From Anaeromyces robustus (Eukaryota > Neocallimastigomycota > Neocallimastigomycetes > Neocallimastigales > Neocallimastigaceae), in the NCBI GenBank assembly GCA_002104895.1, contig MCFG01000415.1, positions 1-50,000 on the forward strand: 50,000 nt of DNA. Direction: 5' to 3'. The notes under the pieces were generated by a model. The model did no database searches, was not told the DNA's origin, and worked only from the letters and a program-made list of their open reading frames with translations. How positions within the stretch are numbered: the stretch's first letter is position 1; each line of letters begins with the position of its first letter. Positions 37,437 to 49,840 of this stretch are shown here, piece after piece. Made by a program: the position numbers and the translations under genes.

Positions 37437-38482
37437 GTTTTTAACTTTTTTTTTCTTTTTTTTTCTTTTTTATTTATTTAAAAGTTTTAATTTAATAGTT
37501 TTAATTTGATAATTTGATTTATATCGGTTACATAATAAAATTTATTATTATTATTTTGTATTTTTTTTTTATCATTACTTTTAATATATTTTTTTTTTTT
37601 ACATTTCATGTATTGTATATTCTTTACTTTATAATGTAAATCTATATTTTTTATATATGCATGTTAAATATTTTAATTAATTATTTTAAATAAAAAATTA
37701 ATCCTAGCCAAAAAAAAAATTTTATAAATTTTTTTTTAAATTTTTAATATTTGTTTTTTTTTTTTTTTTTTTTTTATTTATTAATTATAAACTATTTAAT
37801 GGCTTTCATTATAATTATTATTATTATTATTACTTTTGCTTTCTTTTTCTTTTTATATAATTTAGTTTCGTTTATTATTATGTATTAAACTTTTAAAAAA
37901 TATTTATTTTTTTTTTTTTTATTCATTTTTATAAACTAATTCGTGATTCAATATTTATTAATAGATAAAAAAAATGTCGTAAAATAAATTTTTTATTTAT
38001 TTGTTCAATATTAACATTATTATTAATATTATTTTTTTTTTTTAGAAAAAATGTAAAATGAGTGCATATTATATTTATAAAGTTATTATTATTACTATAA
38101 AAATAGTTAATAGTAATTATCTAATTACTATTAAATTTAGAATCTAAATATAATAATATATCTATATCTAATTCACATGGTTTTTTTTATAACAAATTAT
38201 AATAAAAATAAAAAAAAAAATTGATTTAACTTTTTTTATAAAAATAAAAAAAAATTGATTAACCATTAAAAAAGAAAAATATATACATTTTATTAATAAT
38301 AATATAAAAATTTTAAATATTTTAAATTTTAAATATAAAAAGGTCCACATGATTTTATATATATATATATATATATATAAAAGAAAAAAGAAAAAGAAAA
38401 AGAAAAAAAAAAAAAAAAAAATTAAATAGAAAAAAAAAAATGATTACAATTTTTCAATATAAAACATTTAAAAATATTAAAG

Positions 38483-38553
<71 letters not shown>

Positions 38554-38572
38554 TATTCATTATTATTTATTA

Positions 38573-38661
<89 letters not shown>

Positions 38662-39390
38662 TATTCATTATTATTTATTATTATTTATTATTATTAATTA
38701 TTATTATTATTGTTGTTGTTATTTTTTTTAAAAACATTATTTTTATAGTATAATATTTTTTCTATTATTGATAATAAAAATAAAACATTTAAATAAATAT
38801 TTATTGAATTTTAATTTTATTTTAATTTATTTTAATTTTATTTTAATTTATTATTTTTTTTTATTTTATTTATTTTTTTTTATTAGTAAAAAAAAGGAAT
38901 AATTGATAAAAGCCTACTTTAACCATTTCTGTTTTGTAATATAACTTCTTTTTTTTTTTTTTAACTTTTTTAACCTTAACTTTATGTGTATTATCATTAA
39001 TATTATAATTTTGTTCCTATTTTTTTTTTTTTATTTTTAATTCATTGTTCTTATTATTATACTTTTAATCTATTTTTTTTTTTTTTTTTAATTAATTAAT
39101 TGTAATAAAATGAAAATCTTAAAAATAAAACGAATGAAATTTTTTTTTTTTAAAAAAAAAGAAAAAAAAGAAAAAAAAAGAAAAAGAAAAAGAGAAATTT
39201 AATATAGATTTATTAAATATATTATTAAAAAGAAAATATATATATATATATTATGGTTTTAAACGGATTAACAGTTTGTTTTTGTTTTTTATTATTATTT
39301 CTTTATCCTTATCTTTATTTTTCATATATATACTTTTTGTATTCAATAATAAATTATTAATGCTTATTTTTTTTTTATCCTTTTTTTTCT
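37437..39390. other. gene-free region dominated by a TTA array
   Basis: T-rich sequence, a TTA array at about 38483-38712 that contains an internal duplication, and A-rich and T-rich blocks on each side. No gene is supported. Confidence 0.7.
38483..38712. repeat. long TTA array with internal 108-bp duplication
   Basis: The interruption TACTATTATTCATTATTATT occurs twice, 108 bp apart (about 38548 and 38656), inside an otherwise uniform TTA array. The + strand can be read as poly-Tyr with two SLLFIII islands, but it lacks coding flanks. Confidence 0.9.
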
Positions 39391-39399
39391 TTATTTAAT

Positions 39400-39802
39400 T
39401 TATCTAGGTTAATAATACTAAAAATAGTTTAATATCAGGAAAAATAAAAAAAAAGGCAAAATATCTGTAACTTATTTATTTATTTTTATTTTTATTTTTA
39501 TATTATTTTATTTCATTTTTATATAAGATCATTATAAATAAATATATATTTTAGTTAATTGTTAGAATAGTATCTATCATATATAATTATAATTAAGTAC
39601 ATTGATAAATATATTATATATTAATTTATTTAGGTTAATAATACTAAAAATAGTTTAATATTATAGGTAAAACAAAAAGAAAAGGATAAAAAAAAAAAAA
39701 GTATCTGTAACTTACTTATTTATATTATTTATTTATATTATTATATAAGATCATTATACATAGATATATATTTTTAGTTAATTGTTATAATATTATCTAT
39801 AT
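39400..39802 (+). repeat. direct duplication, period 226 bp
   Basis: Two copies of a block of about 180 bp, at about 39400-39580 and 39624-39802. Both contain AGGTTAATAATACTAAAAAT, ATCTGTAACTTA, ATATAAGATCATTATA and TTTTAGTTAATTGTTA in the same order. They differ by point changes and by A-run and TTTA-run lengths, so the duplication is not new. Confidence 0.9.
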
Positions 39803-41150
39803 ATTTATTCATTTATATTAATATATATTTTTATATATAATATGATTATTTTATTTTACTTTTTTAATACTAATTTGTTTAATTGTACCTTATAAGTTAT
39901 TTTTTTTTTCTTTTTGTAACGAAAGCAACAAAATGATATAAAAAAAATCGAAATCATCTTAAAAATTCAAATAATCGAAACACACAAACACAAACACCTA
40001 CACACAAAAATAAAAAACTCCCAGTAAAATTTAAAACAGCAACCATAAATTTTTTATATAATTTTTATTATAATTTTTTAATATTTTTTTAATAAAAAAA
40101 AAAATAAATTAATTAATCCTCGACACAAAAAAAATTTTTTGCTTTGTTTTTTTAAAAAAAATTTTTTTGATGATTTCGATTCTTTCCTTTTTTTAACATT
40201 TCGATATTTCGATTTCTATTTTCAAAAAAAAAATTTTTTTTTTTTCTTCTTTTGATTTTTTATTTTGATTTAATGATTTTAATGATTATTTATCTATCTT
40301 GTTTTTATAACGTATTTTTTTTTCTTTATATCTGAATATTTATATAAATTATTTTTTATTATGAGATCATTTAATTAATGGTTATTTTAAATAAATTCAT
40401 TATTTAATTATATATTTAATTGTAATTTTCCTTACTTAACAATTTATCCATGATTCAAAAATAAATAAATAAATAAATAATAAATATAAATAAATAATTA
40501 ATAAATAATTAATAAATATTAATAAATATTAAATGAATATTAATAAATATTAAATAAACATTTGTTGTATCATTTATAAATATACTTTAAATCTAATTAA
40601 TTTATATATAAAGTATTAAACTCAAAAGTTAATTTTTATGATAATAATATAAATTAAATATTTAAATATTTAAATACTTATGTATTTATGTATTTATGCA
40701 TTTATTGTTTTAATTGATATTCTAAACAAAATAAAAATTGCTATTTTTTTTTAATTATTAAATAATGTTTATTTATTTATATATATATAAAATATGTTTA
40801 AAAATATATATATATATTGTTGATATAATCAATTACATCTTATTACTTATTTATCCGTTAATTATTTTTTCGTTATATGACCTATATTATATGACATATT
40901 TATTATTATTTATTATTTATTGTATTATTAATAAAGCGATCTTTTTAACATTTTTAACTTTACTTTTGATTTAACTTGTCTGTAATTATTTATTATTTAT
41001 TATTTATTATTTATATATTATTTATTATTTATTATTTGTTATTTATTATTTATTATTTGTTATTTATTATTTGTTATTATGAATATAAAGACTAGTTGAA
41101 AATGTTTAACTTTGTTTTTTATTTATCATATATTTTATATTTATTATATC

Positions 41151-41181
<31 letters not shown>

Positions 41182-43130
41182 ACTTTATTATAATATAAAA
41201 TTTATGATATATTATAAATACGCTTTTATATATAGTATTATTAATAATATTTTTATTATAGAGTATTATTATTTGTTTTATTATTATTAAGATATTATAA
41301 AATAATGTTTAAATAATAATAAAATAAATAATATTTAAATTTATACAAACATAAACTAAAAAAAATTGAACTTTTTTTTTTTTTTTTTAAAATTTAATTT
41401 ATTTTTAATTATTTTTTTTTTTTAAAAACTTTTTTATCATTTATGAAAAGATCAAATTAAATTTCTACTGAAAATTAATTCAGATCATATATTTTATTAT
41501 ATTAAAATATATTTTATAATATATTAATTTTTTTATACAATAAAAAAAGAATATATGATAAGAATATAAAAAAAAAAAAAAACAATACAATACAAAGGAA
41601 AAACTAAAAAAAAAAAAAAAAAAAAAAAAAAAATGATAATAATAGAAAGGAAAAACTAAAAATAATAAAAATAATAATTAATAATAATAATAATAAATAA
41701 TAAATAATAATAATAAATAAATAAATAAATAATAAATTTTTTTAAAAATATTAAATAATAATAAATAATAAATAATAATAATAAATAGAAATAAATAATA
41801 AATAAAAGAATTATTATTAAGTTTATGTCTTACATGTATATATTCTGATAAGATGTTTTTCCTCTATTTAATTATCTACTTATTATTTATTGGTTTAAAT
41901 TTCCTTTTTTTTTTTAAAAAAAAAAAAAAATTCATTTATTTTATTATATTATTTTTTTTTATTTTTCTCTTTCATTAAACCATATTGAAAATGTTTTCTA
42001 TTTCTTGTAAAAAAAAATTACAGTACATTGTATAGTTATAATTAATAAATATATTAGAATATAAATCATTAATTATTAATTAATTAATAATAATTAAATA
42101 AAATAAAATAAAAAAAAAAGGTACAACCTATCATATTTAGAATAACACAGTAATAATAATAATTAATAATAAAAAAAGGTTTAAATAAATTTATTATTTG
42201 AACTTTTTTATTTTTAGGTTAATAATATTACAATTTTTCTTGGTTCATTAATTATTATTTTTTAATTTATTATACTTTATTATCTTTACTATTATTGGTT
42301 TCCTAAAAGAATAAAATAAGAAAAAAAAAAGAACTTTTTTTTATTATAGTATTACTAAAATAATAATAATAATAATAAAAAAAGTTTTTTTTTATTTATT
42401 AAAATTCACTTTATTTAATTTTCATTTTTTTATTATTTATCCTTATATATTATATATTTATAATGTTATATATTCAAAATATATTAAACTTTTAATATAC
42501 TTAATATATACAACTATATTTATTTATATATAGTAATAATATAAATATGTATATTATAGGTATATATTATTATTATTATTATTATTCACATTTTTATTCC
42601 TATTTTATATTTCTATTTCTATTTTTCTTTTTTCTTTTTTTTTTTTTGTTTTACTTTTATGGAATACTGAATTCTTTAATTTAAATAAAGATTATTATTT
42701 TTTAAATGACTTATATTATAATTGGATGATTAAGATTATTATTTTTAAATTATTTTTATTAAAAAAGGATGTTTAAGATTATCTTTTTATATTAAAAAAA
42801 TATTAATTTATTTATTTTGTTATTGTTATTCGATTACCATTTTTATTATAGAAAAAATTTATATTCAGATCAAATTTTTCATATATTATTTATATATTAC
42901 TTTTAAAATCAAATATATTATCTCAATATATATTAATATAAAGTGTATATATTTAAAGGTTTTAGAATAAAAAAAGTATTAAAAAAAAAATAAAATAAAA
43001 CATTCGTTTTTTTTATTTCTATAAAAGTACATTAAAACAAAAAATTAGAAAAAATATTAATTAAAATTTAGAATATAGTAATTATTAATACTTGAATATA
43101 TAATGAATATATTTATTACATGATTTTTAC
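39803..43130. other. gene-free A/T region
   Basis: 39900-40220 has repeated TCGAAA/TTTCGA motifs and a 13-bp inverted pair AATCGAAATCATC (39948-39960 and its complement at 40168-40180). Around 42213 a third copy of TTTAGGTTAATAATA occurs. The rest is A/T repeats, including TTATT-type arrays at 40985-41080. No gene is seen. Confidence 0.65.
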
Positions 43131-43137
43131 ATATATT

Positions 43138-43196
43138 ATATTATTATTATATTTATTATTATATTTATTATTATATTTATTATTATATTTATTTTT
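43138..43196 (+). repeat. 15-bp tandem repeat ATTATTATATTTATT
   Basis: About four tandem units of a 15-bp A/T sequence. Confidence 0.85.
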
Positions 43197-43380
43197 TTTT
43201 CTTTGTCCTTTTTTTTTTTTAAAAATTTAAACTTTTTTTTTAGCTTAATAATTATTACATTAATTAAAAATAAAAGTTTTAATTGGTGTTAAATTATTAT
43301 AATTTTGTTGGATATGGATATGGATGGATATGGATAAATTTAGCAAGAAAAATAAAATAAAAATATTATGAAAAAAAAAA

Positions 43381-43427
<47 letters not shown>

Positions 43428-46400
43428 AAATGTAGATATAAAAAAATAATTTAAAAATATAAATAAATAATAAAAAATAAATAGATAAATAAATAATTAA
43501 TTAATTAAATAAATAATAAATAATAAATAATAAATAATACTTTAATATATTTATAAATAACTATTTTTTATAATAAATAGAATAAATAAATAAATAAAAT
43601 TAGGTAAATAAAATAAATAAAAAATAAAAAAATAAGAATATTATAGTAATTGGTAATTAATAGATAATTTGTTGGTAAATAAATGAAATATATTATTGAT
43701 AATTAAAAACCAAAAACCAAAAATAAAAAAAAAAAATTATTAATTTATATATATAAATATAAATCATAAACATTAATATAAAATATATATATTAAAAAAA
43801 TATAAAAAATATAAATTAATATATAGAATATATATTATTTATTATTATTATTATTTATTATTATCACTTTATTTGTATCATTTATTTATTTACTTATTTA
43901 TATTTATATTTACTTATTTATTATGAATTTTATTTTTTCTTTTTTTGTATTATAGCGGTTTTCTTTTTTTTTTTTTTTTTTTTTTTTCTTTCTATATATT
44001 ACTTTTTAATGGTTCATATATTATTTAATATATTGTATTCTAAACTTTATTATTATTGTATTCTGACCTATTCTTCTAATTTTGTTAAAAAATTTAAATG
44101 TTTATTTTATTATATAATAATAATCTATACATACTAACATACAAATTTTATATTCTATTCAGAATTCTATTTATTTATATTTTTTTTTCTGTATTCATTT
44201 TTTATTTATTTATTTATTTATTTATGTATGTATGTATTCTTTTTTTTTTTGTTTTGTGGAAATGCTTCTTATAAAAAAAAAGGTTGATTTGTATCTAATT
44301 TTTTTTTTCTTAAAAAAAAAATAAAGCATTCTATAATAAAAGTAAAAAAAAAAATTTTTAACATTCTATATTTGGTATAAAATATCGGTAAACCCTTATA
44401 TTGTGTTATATCACATTATATTGTATTATTATTATATTATATTATATTGTATTGTATATATAGTATATTATATGATTTAGATTATTAAATTAATATTATA
44501 TTAAATATGTTACATGACATTACATTAAATATATTAAAATTATATTTGACTTATATGATATAATAATGAAATATTTATTTAATTTTTATTCTATTTTTGT
44601 AAAAAAAAAAAAAAAAAAAAGCCTTTTTAACATTTTTTTTTCTTCTTTTTTCTATTTTTATTTATCTTATATCAACATTAATTATATAATATTAAAAAAA
44701 AAAAAGACAATGTTTAAACAAAAAAAAATAAAATAAAAAAGAGGTTTATTAAATAAATATTTTTTAGATTTTAGATTTTATATACTATAATAAAAAAAGT
44801 CCTATTTTTTTTTATTATAAAACTTTTCATATTATTTATTTATTAAAATAAATAAATAATGTTAAAAAAATAAAAATAAAAAGTGGAATTATTTTCTTTT
44901 TATTTTTTATGAAATAAATATAAGTGTAGAAATAAAAATAAAATAAAATTCTATATAAATAATAATTATTATTAATAATTAAAAAAAAACAATTCATTAT
45001 AATTAATATATTATTAATTTTTTTTTATTTTAATATTTTATTTTTATATTTTATTTTATTATATTTTATTTTATTATATTTTATTTTATTTATATTTATT
45101 TTTTTTTTTCGATCAAATTTAATAAAATTTTTTTTTTCGATTATTTTAAAATTTTTAAAATTTTTAAAATTTCTAAAACCATAATTTTTATATTAAAATT
45201 TTTTGGTAAACCAGACGTTTAATAATCTTTTTTTTTTTAAATTTATTATTAAAATTTTTAAATTATTTTTTTTAAAAAAAAAATTTAATTTTTATAGAAT
45301 AGTAAAAAAAAAAAAAAAAATTTTGTATTTTGAGAATATTATTTTTTTGTTGAAAGAAATCTTTTTGAAAAAAAAAAAAAAGTACATTAGGTAGATATAA
45401 GCTAAATATATAAATTATATATAAATATAAATTAATATAAATAAATAAATATGTTAAAATAAAATTAAATATATAAATAATATATTTAATAATAAATATT
45501 AAATTATATTATTACATAATACCTTGGTTAAAAAAAAAAAAAGAGAAAGAGAATACATTTGTATCATTTTTATGTAATGTTTATTCCATTTTAGTTTTTT
45601 TTTACTCCTTTTTTTTCTCCTTTTTTTGTTTTATCATATGAATTATTAGGATAATAGGAATAATTATTATTAATTTCTTTTAGTTCTTCGGTTAAAATTG
45701 AAAATATGGAGAATAAATCTAATTGAAAAAGGATACAAAAAATAAATGAAAAAAGAAAAGGAAAGAAACAATTATGTTTCCAGATTAATAAATGATATAT
45801 ATTAATTATTTATTAAAAATCTTATGAATTATGAATTGGAAACGAAAAAGTATTTGTAATATAAATAAACAAAATAAGAAATAAATAAGTTATAACGAAA
45901 TTCATAACGAAAAAAAAAAAAAGAACAAAAAAGGAATCTATTGTGTGACGTTACTCTAAAAGTAATAAATAATAAATAAAAAAAAATATGTATATACATT
46001 TTTTACCTATTTATTATCAATAGTATTTCTATATTTATTTTTATAATTGATTAATTTATTTATTTATTTATTATTTAAGTACAAAATAAGAAAAAAAAAT
46101 AAAAAGAAGAAAAGAAATTTTTTTATTTTATCCTATTTTCTTATTTTTTTTATTTATTGGTTAAAAATGTTACAATAAAAAAGTAACAAAAAATAAAAAT
46201 GAAATAAAAAAGGAAAATTGAAATAAATTAAAATTATTTTATATTAAAAAATCTTTTTTTATTTTTTTTTGAATTTTTTGATTTTTTGAATTTTTCTAAT
46301 TTTTTTTAAAAAAAATTTTTTTTTTTTTTGTTGATGTTGTGTTGTTGTTCTTGTTGAACTAAATTTAGTAAAGAAAGATAAATAAAAAAAAAAAACAAAT

Positions 46401-47271
46401 AATATATTTTATTTATTTTAAGTATTACATGAATTCTAAATACAAAAAGAAATATAAAAAAAAAGAAAAAAAATAAAAATAATAAATAGTTAAGGAATAA
46501 TTTTTTATGATTATTGACTTAATAAAAGTAAACAAAAAAAAAATTTAACTTTGATTACTATTTTTGTATAAAAAAAATTTTTTTTATAAACTTTAATTTT
46601 TTTTTTTTTTTTTGATCTTTTTTTTTTTTTTTTAAATATAAACTGAAAAAAAAAAATAAATAAATAAATAAGTACCAATTTATATATATTAAGAAAAATC
46701 AGAATAAATAAATAGAAAGAATAAAAGAACATTAATATAATAATAAAATATAATAAAGAAATAATAAAATAAAATAAAATAAAAAAATGTGAATAAATAA
46801 TAAAATATAATAAATAAATAAATATAAAAATATAAAAGGTAAATATAATAATAAAATATAATAAATAAATAAATAAATAAATAAATATAAAAATGTAAAT
46901 ATAATAAATAAATAAAAAAATATTAGTATTAAAGGAAAAAAATATATAATATAATATAATAATCAAATAAAAAGAATAAAAGAATATCAATATTAAAAGA
47001 ATAAAAAAAATAGTAAAAACAAAAATATATTTAAATAAAAAAAAAGTTAATAAACAAACAATAAAAAATAAATAAAGTTTACAAAAAATAAAAATAAACA
47101 AACAATAAATAATTTATATTCAAAAAAAAATTAATTAATGAAATTAATGATAATTTTCAACATTTCAATAAATTCTAAATACTAATTCATTATAATATTA
47201 TTATTATTTTATTATACTTTTTTACAAGTCTATTTTTAAAAAAAAAAAAAAAAAATTAAAAATTTTAAATT
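43197..47271. other. gene-free A/T region
   Basis: Holds a GGATAT hexamer patch (about 43310-43336), an AAT array (43382-43424), T runs, and AAAT arrays (46660-46930). At 45678-45745 a TTTTAG acceptor is followed by a short open frame, too short to call. A minus-strand frame at 46511-47101 (196 codons) is only Phe/Ile/Leu/Tyr/Lys from A/T runs and I reject it as a gene. Confidence 0.65.
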
Positions 47272-47704
47272 TTAAATTTTAAATTTTCGATATCGATCAC
47301 CTCCAGAAGCTTCTAAAACTAAAAAAATTAATTTGTAAAAGGAAAAATCATATAAAAATTAAAAATTAAAAAAAAAAAAATTAATTTTTTAATATATAAT
47401 ATATATAATATAAATAATGAAATCTTTTTTTTAAAAAACTTTGTTATAAAATGATAAAGGGTTATAAGAATTTTTTTTACTTATTTAAAAAAAAAAATTC
47501 TTTAATCTACAATAAAACCATTGTTAATAAAAAAAAAAAAAAAACTCATAATTCTTAAAAATGGTCTTATATCATGCTTTTTCTATTTTTATGCTAGGAA
47601 ACTTTGAAGTTTTCTAGTATAAAAATTTTTCATTTCAATATTATTAATACCACTTTCGATTAAATCTGAATCTAAATCATCTTCGTTTTTATTGTTTGCT
47701 TTAT
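47272..47704 (-). CDS. 3' part of an unrecognised spliced gene
   Basis: Two exon-like pieces on the minus strand. The 5' piece starts at 47704 after a TTAAC...TTTAAG acceptor and reads KANNKNEDDLDSDLIES. The 3' piece, after TTTTTTAG, runs 47318-47272 and reads LEASGGDRYRKFKI then a stop. Both are in the same splice phase (phase 1) for any of three possible donors: GTGGTA, GTATTA at 47650, or GTTTCC at 47602. The GTATTA donor would give DLIES-V-LEASGGDRYR. If no splice occurs, the first piece continues INNIEMKNFYTRKLQSFLA to its own stop. Upstream exons, and the start, are not visible before the RAD14 gene, so the 5' part is either missing or in very short exons. No family is recognised. Confidence 0.4.
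47586..47625 (+). ncRNA. 40-nt near-perfect hairpin, antisense to the minus-strand gene
   Basis: Arms of 19 nt, TTTTTATGCTAGGAAACTT and AAGTTTTCTAGTATAAAAA, pair around a TG turn. On the + strand all positions pair, two of them as G-U. On the minus strand those two positions become A-C mismatches. It lies in, or at the donor edge of, the intron between the two minus-strand exon pieces. Structure is seen; transcription is not known. Confidence 0.4.
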
Positions 47705-47971
47705 CTTAAATAAATAATTACGTTAACTTCTTCTCTAGATATTAAAAAAAAATCTTAATTTACAATAGGATTCTTATTTATATATTTGTAATATTTATAA
47801 TATTTACTATTTAATATTTAATATTTTTTTAGTATTTGATCTTTATTATTATTTAATATTTTAGATTAATTAATTAATTAATTATTTATTTATTTATTTA
47901 TTTATATTTATTTACTATTTATTTACTATTTATTGATTTAATTATTTATTTACTATTTATTTATTTACTAT

Positions 47972-48026
<55 letters not shown>

Positions 48027-48146
48027 TTAATTATTCATTACTAATCATAATTTTGATTAATAAAATTATTTGTTTATTACTAATGATCAATTTTTAAATA
48101 TAATTAAAGTTTTAAAAAAATAATTGAAAATTTAAAAAAAAAAATT

Positions 48147-48178
<32 letters not shown>

Positions 48179-48382
48179 GTAAAAGAATTGCAATATCCTA
48201 TATAAATTAATTTAAAAGAAAAATAATTTTAAAAAATATATTTGTATATATTAAAGAAAGAAAAATAACAAAAAAAGAGAAAAAAAATAAATAAATATTT
48301 GAAATAATATAACAAGATATATCTCCTTTATATTTAATTCTTTTTTTTTTAAAAAAAATTAATATTAAGAACTATAATAAAA
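47705..48382. promoter_or_regulatory. region between the minus-strand gene and RAD14
   Basis: Contains a TTTA array (about 47881-48028), a T run (about 48150-48178) and an A-rich leader before the RAD14 ATG. If the minus-strand gene is intact its 5' exons should lie here, but I see none. No specific control site can be supported in this composition. Confidence 0.4.
47881..48028. repeat. (TTTA)n microsatellite
   Basis: About 148 bp of TTTA units, with recurrent TTTACTATTTA interruptions in the first half. Confidence 0.95.
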
Positions 48383-49840
48383 ATGTCTGATTCTAAAGAT
48401 GTTGAAATAACGGGTACAAAAAAATTAGTTTTTAATGAAGAACAACGTCAATTTATGTTAAAAAGTAGAGAAAGAGCTATTAAAAAATTAAAATCTAAAT
48501 TAAAAGAAAAGAATAATAATAATAATAATAAAAATAAAAAGGAAGAAGAAGAAATTATAATATTTGATGATGACAATGACTTTGTAACCAATAATAATAA
48601 AAATAAAAACTCAAATATCAATTCCGAAACAACTGGAAATAATAATAATAATAGAAATCAAAAACAGGATACTCTAAAAGATATTATTAATTCTTCTATT
48701 ATTGAAAATGGTTTATCTGTTGATGACAATAATAATAATAAAAGATATCGTAAAAGAAAATTAATTTATTGTGATTATAATTTATCTGAAATTGTTGATA
48801 CGAAAGGTGGCTTTCTTATTGAAAAAACTGAAGAAGATCTTCTTAAGGATAAAGAACCAGAAAAAAAAGTTAAACATTTATTACGTAAGTTTTAATTCTA
48901 ATTTTAATTATCTTTTTTTTAAAAATATTTTTTATTCTATATAATGAATTTAATTAATTAATAAGATATATTTTTAAAATATATTTTATTAATTATAATC
49001 TTTAATATAAATTAAAATTGAAATAATAATGTAATTTTTTTATTAATCATCTTTAAAAAAAAGATCGAAATTAAACAAATATATATATTATTCATATATT
49101 ATTCATATTTTTTTAAATGTTACTTATTAATAAATTCAATTAAATTAATTTAAATTTTAAAATTTTTATTATTTTTTTTTTCTAAATTTAATAATAAATC
49201 AATAATAATCATATATAATTAATATTTTTTTTTCTTGTAATATATATACAAATAGCTATTGATCTTGAACTTCAAAATAATCCGAAATGTCAAGAATGTG
49301 ATTCTCTTGATATTGATTATAACTATTTAGATAATTTTAATGTTAAAGTTTGTCGTAATTGTAGAACTAAAATGCCCGAAAAATATAGTTTATTAACTAA
49401 AACAGAATGTAAAGAAGACTATTTATTAACGGATAGTAAGTTTTTATATATATATAATTAAAAAAAAATAATAACATTATAATAATTAATAGAATTAATA
49501 GTAAAAAATACTAAATATATAGATAAAAGATTTTAAAATTATTAAAATATGTATATATTTATATATATATTTTCCTAATTTTAAAATTTAATTTAATGTT
49601 ATTTTATTTTACTTTATATATTTTATTTTATTTTTATATTTCTTTAAAAAAAAAAAAAAGAAAAAAAATCATACAATTATTAATTAATTTGTTATTATAT
49701 ATAATTTTTATTTTGTTATTTATATGTTATATTATATTAAAAAAGGTGAACTTCGTGATAGAGAACTATTACCTTGTTGGGAAAGACCAAATCCTCATAA
49801 ATCAAGTTGGAATAATATGATGTTATTTGTTCGTTACCAG
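48383..49840 (+). CDS. RAD14/XPA nucleotide excision repair protein, N-terminal 259 residues
   Basis: Exons 48383-48884, 49256-49435 and 49746-49840 join in frame (phases 1, 1, then 0 at 49841); the gene continues beyond the window. XPA/Rad14 verifies DNA damage and places the nucleases in nucleotide excision repair in the nucleus. The N-terminus has a basic helix ([20 protein letters not shown], 22-41), then Asn-rich acidic sequence. Residues 119-147 hold the conserved pre-finger motif [16 protein letters not shown] after a basic KRYRKRK. The zinc finger is C179-X2-C182-X17-C200-X2-C203, the exact XPA spacing. Next come [20 protein letters not shown], close to fungal Rad14, and the start of the DNA-binding domain, ending MMLFVRYQ. 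The start is the first ATG, with RAD14-like sequence from residue 14. The missing part is the remainder of the DNA-binding domain. Confidence 0.93.
48885..49255 (+). other. RAD14 intron 1
   Basis: GTAAGT donor and AAATAG acceptor, 371 bp of nearly pure A/T, phase 1. Splicing turns the split codon into Pro168. Without it the frame ends three codons after the junction. Confidence 0.9.
49436..49745 (+). other. RAD14 intron 2
   Basis: GTAAGT donor and AAAAAG acceptor, 310 bp, phase 1, giving Ser228 across the junction. The T-rich stretch before the acceptor contains an accidental open frame that crosses into exon 3 in the wrong frame. Confidence 0.9.

Noticed and set aside
38440-38697. Poly-tyrosine frame
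   Set aside because: TTA array read in one frame; the only other residues come from array interruptions.
46511-47101. 196-residue minus-strand frame
   Set aside because: It contains only residues encoded by A/T-rich codons, with no domain or mixed-composition patch; frames of this length arise where TAA and TAG are displaced by AAAT and AAAAT periodicity.
49596-49820. 74-residue frame overlapping RAD14 exon 3
   Set aside because: It reads intron 2 and exon 3 in the wrong frame; the spliced RAD14 frame explains this region.
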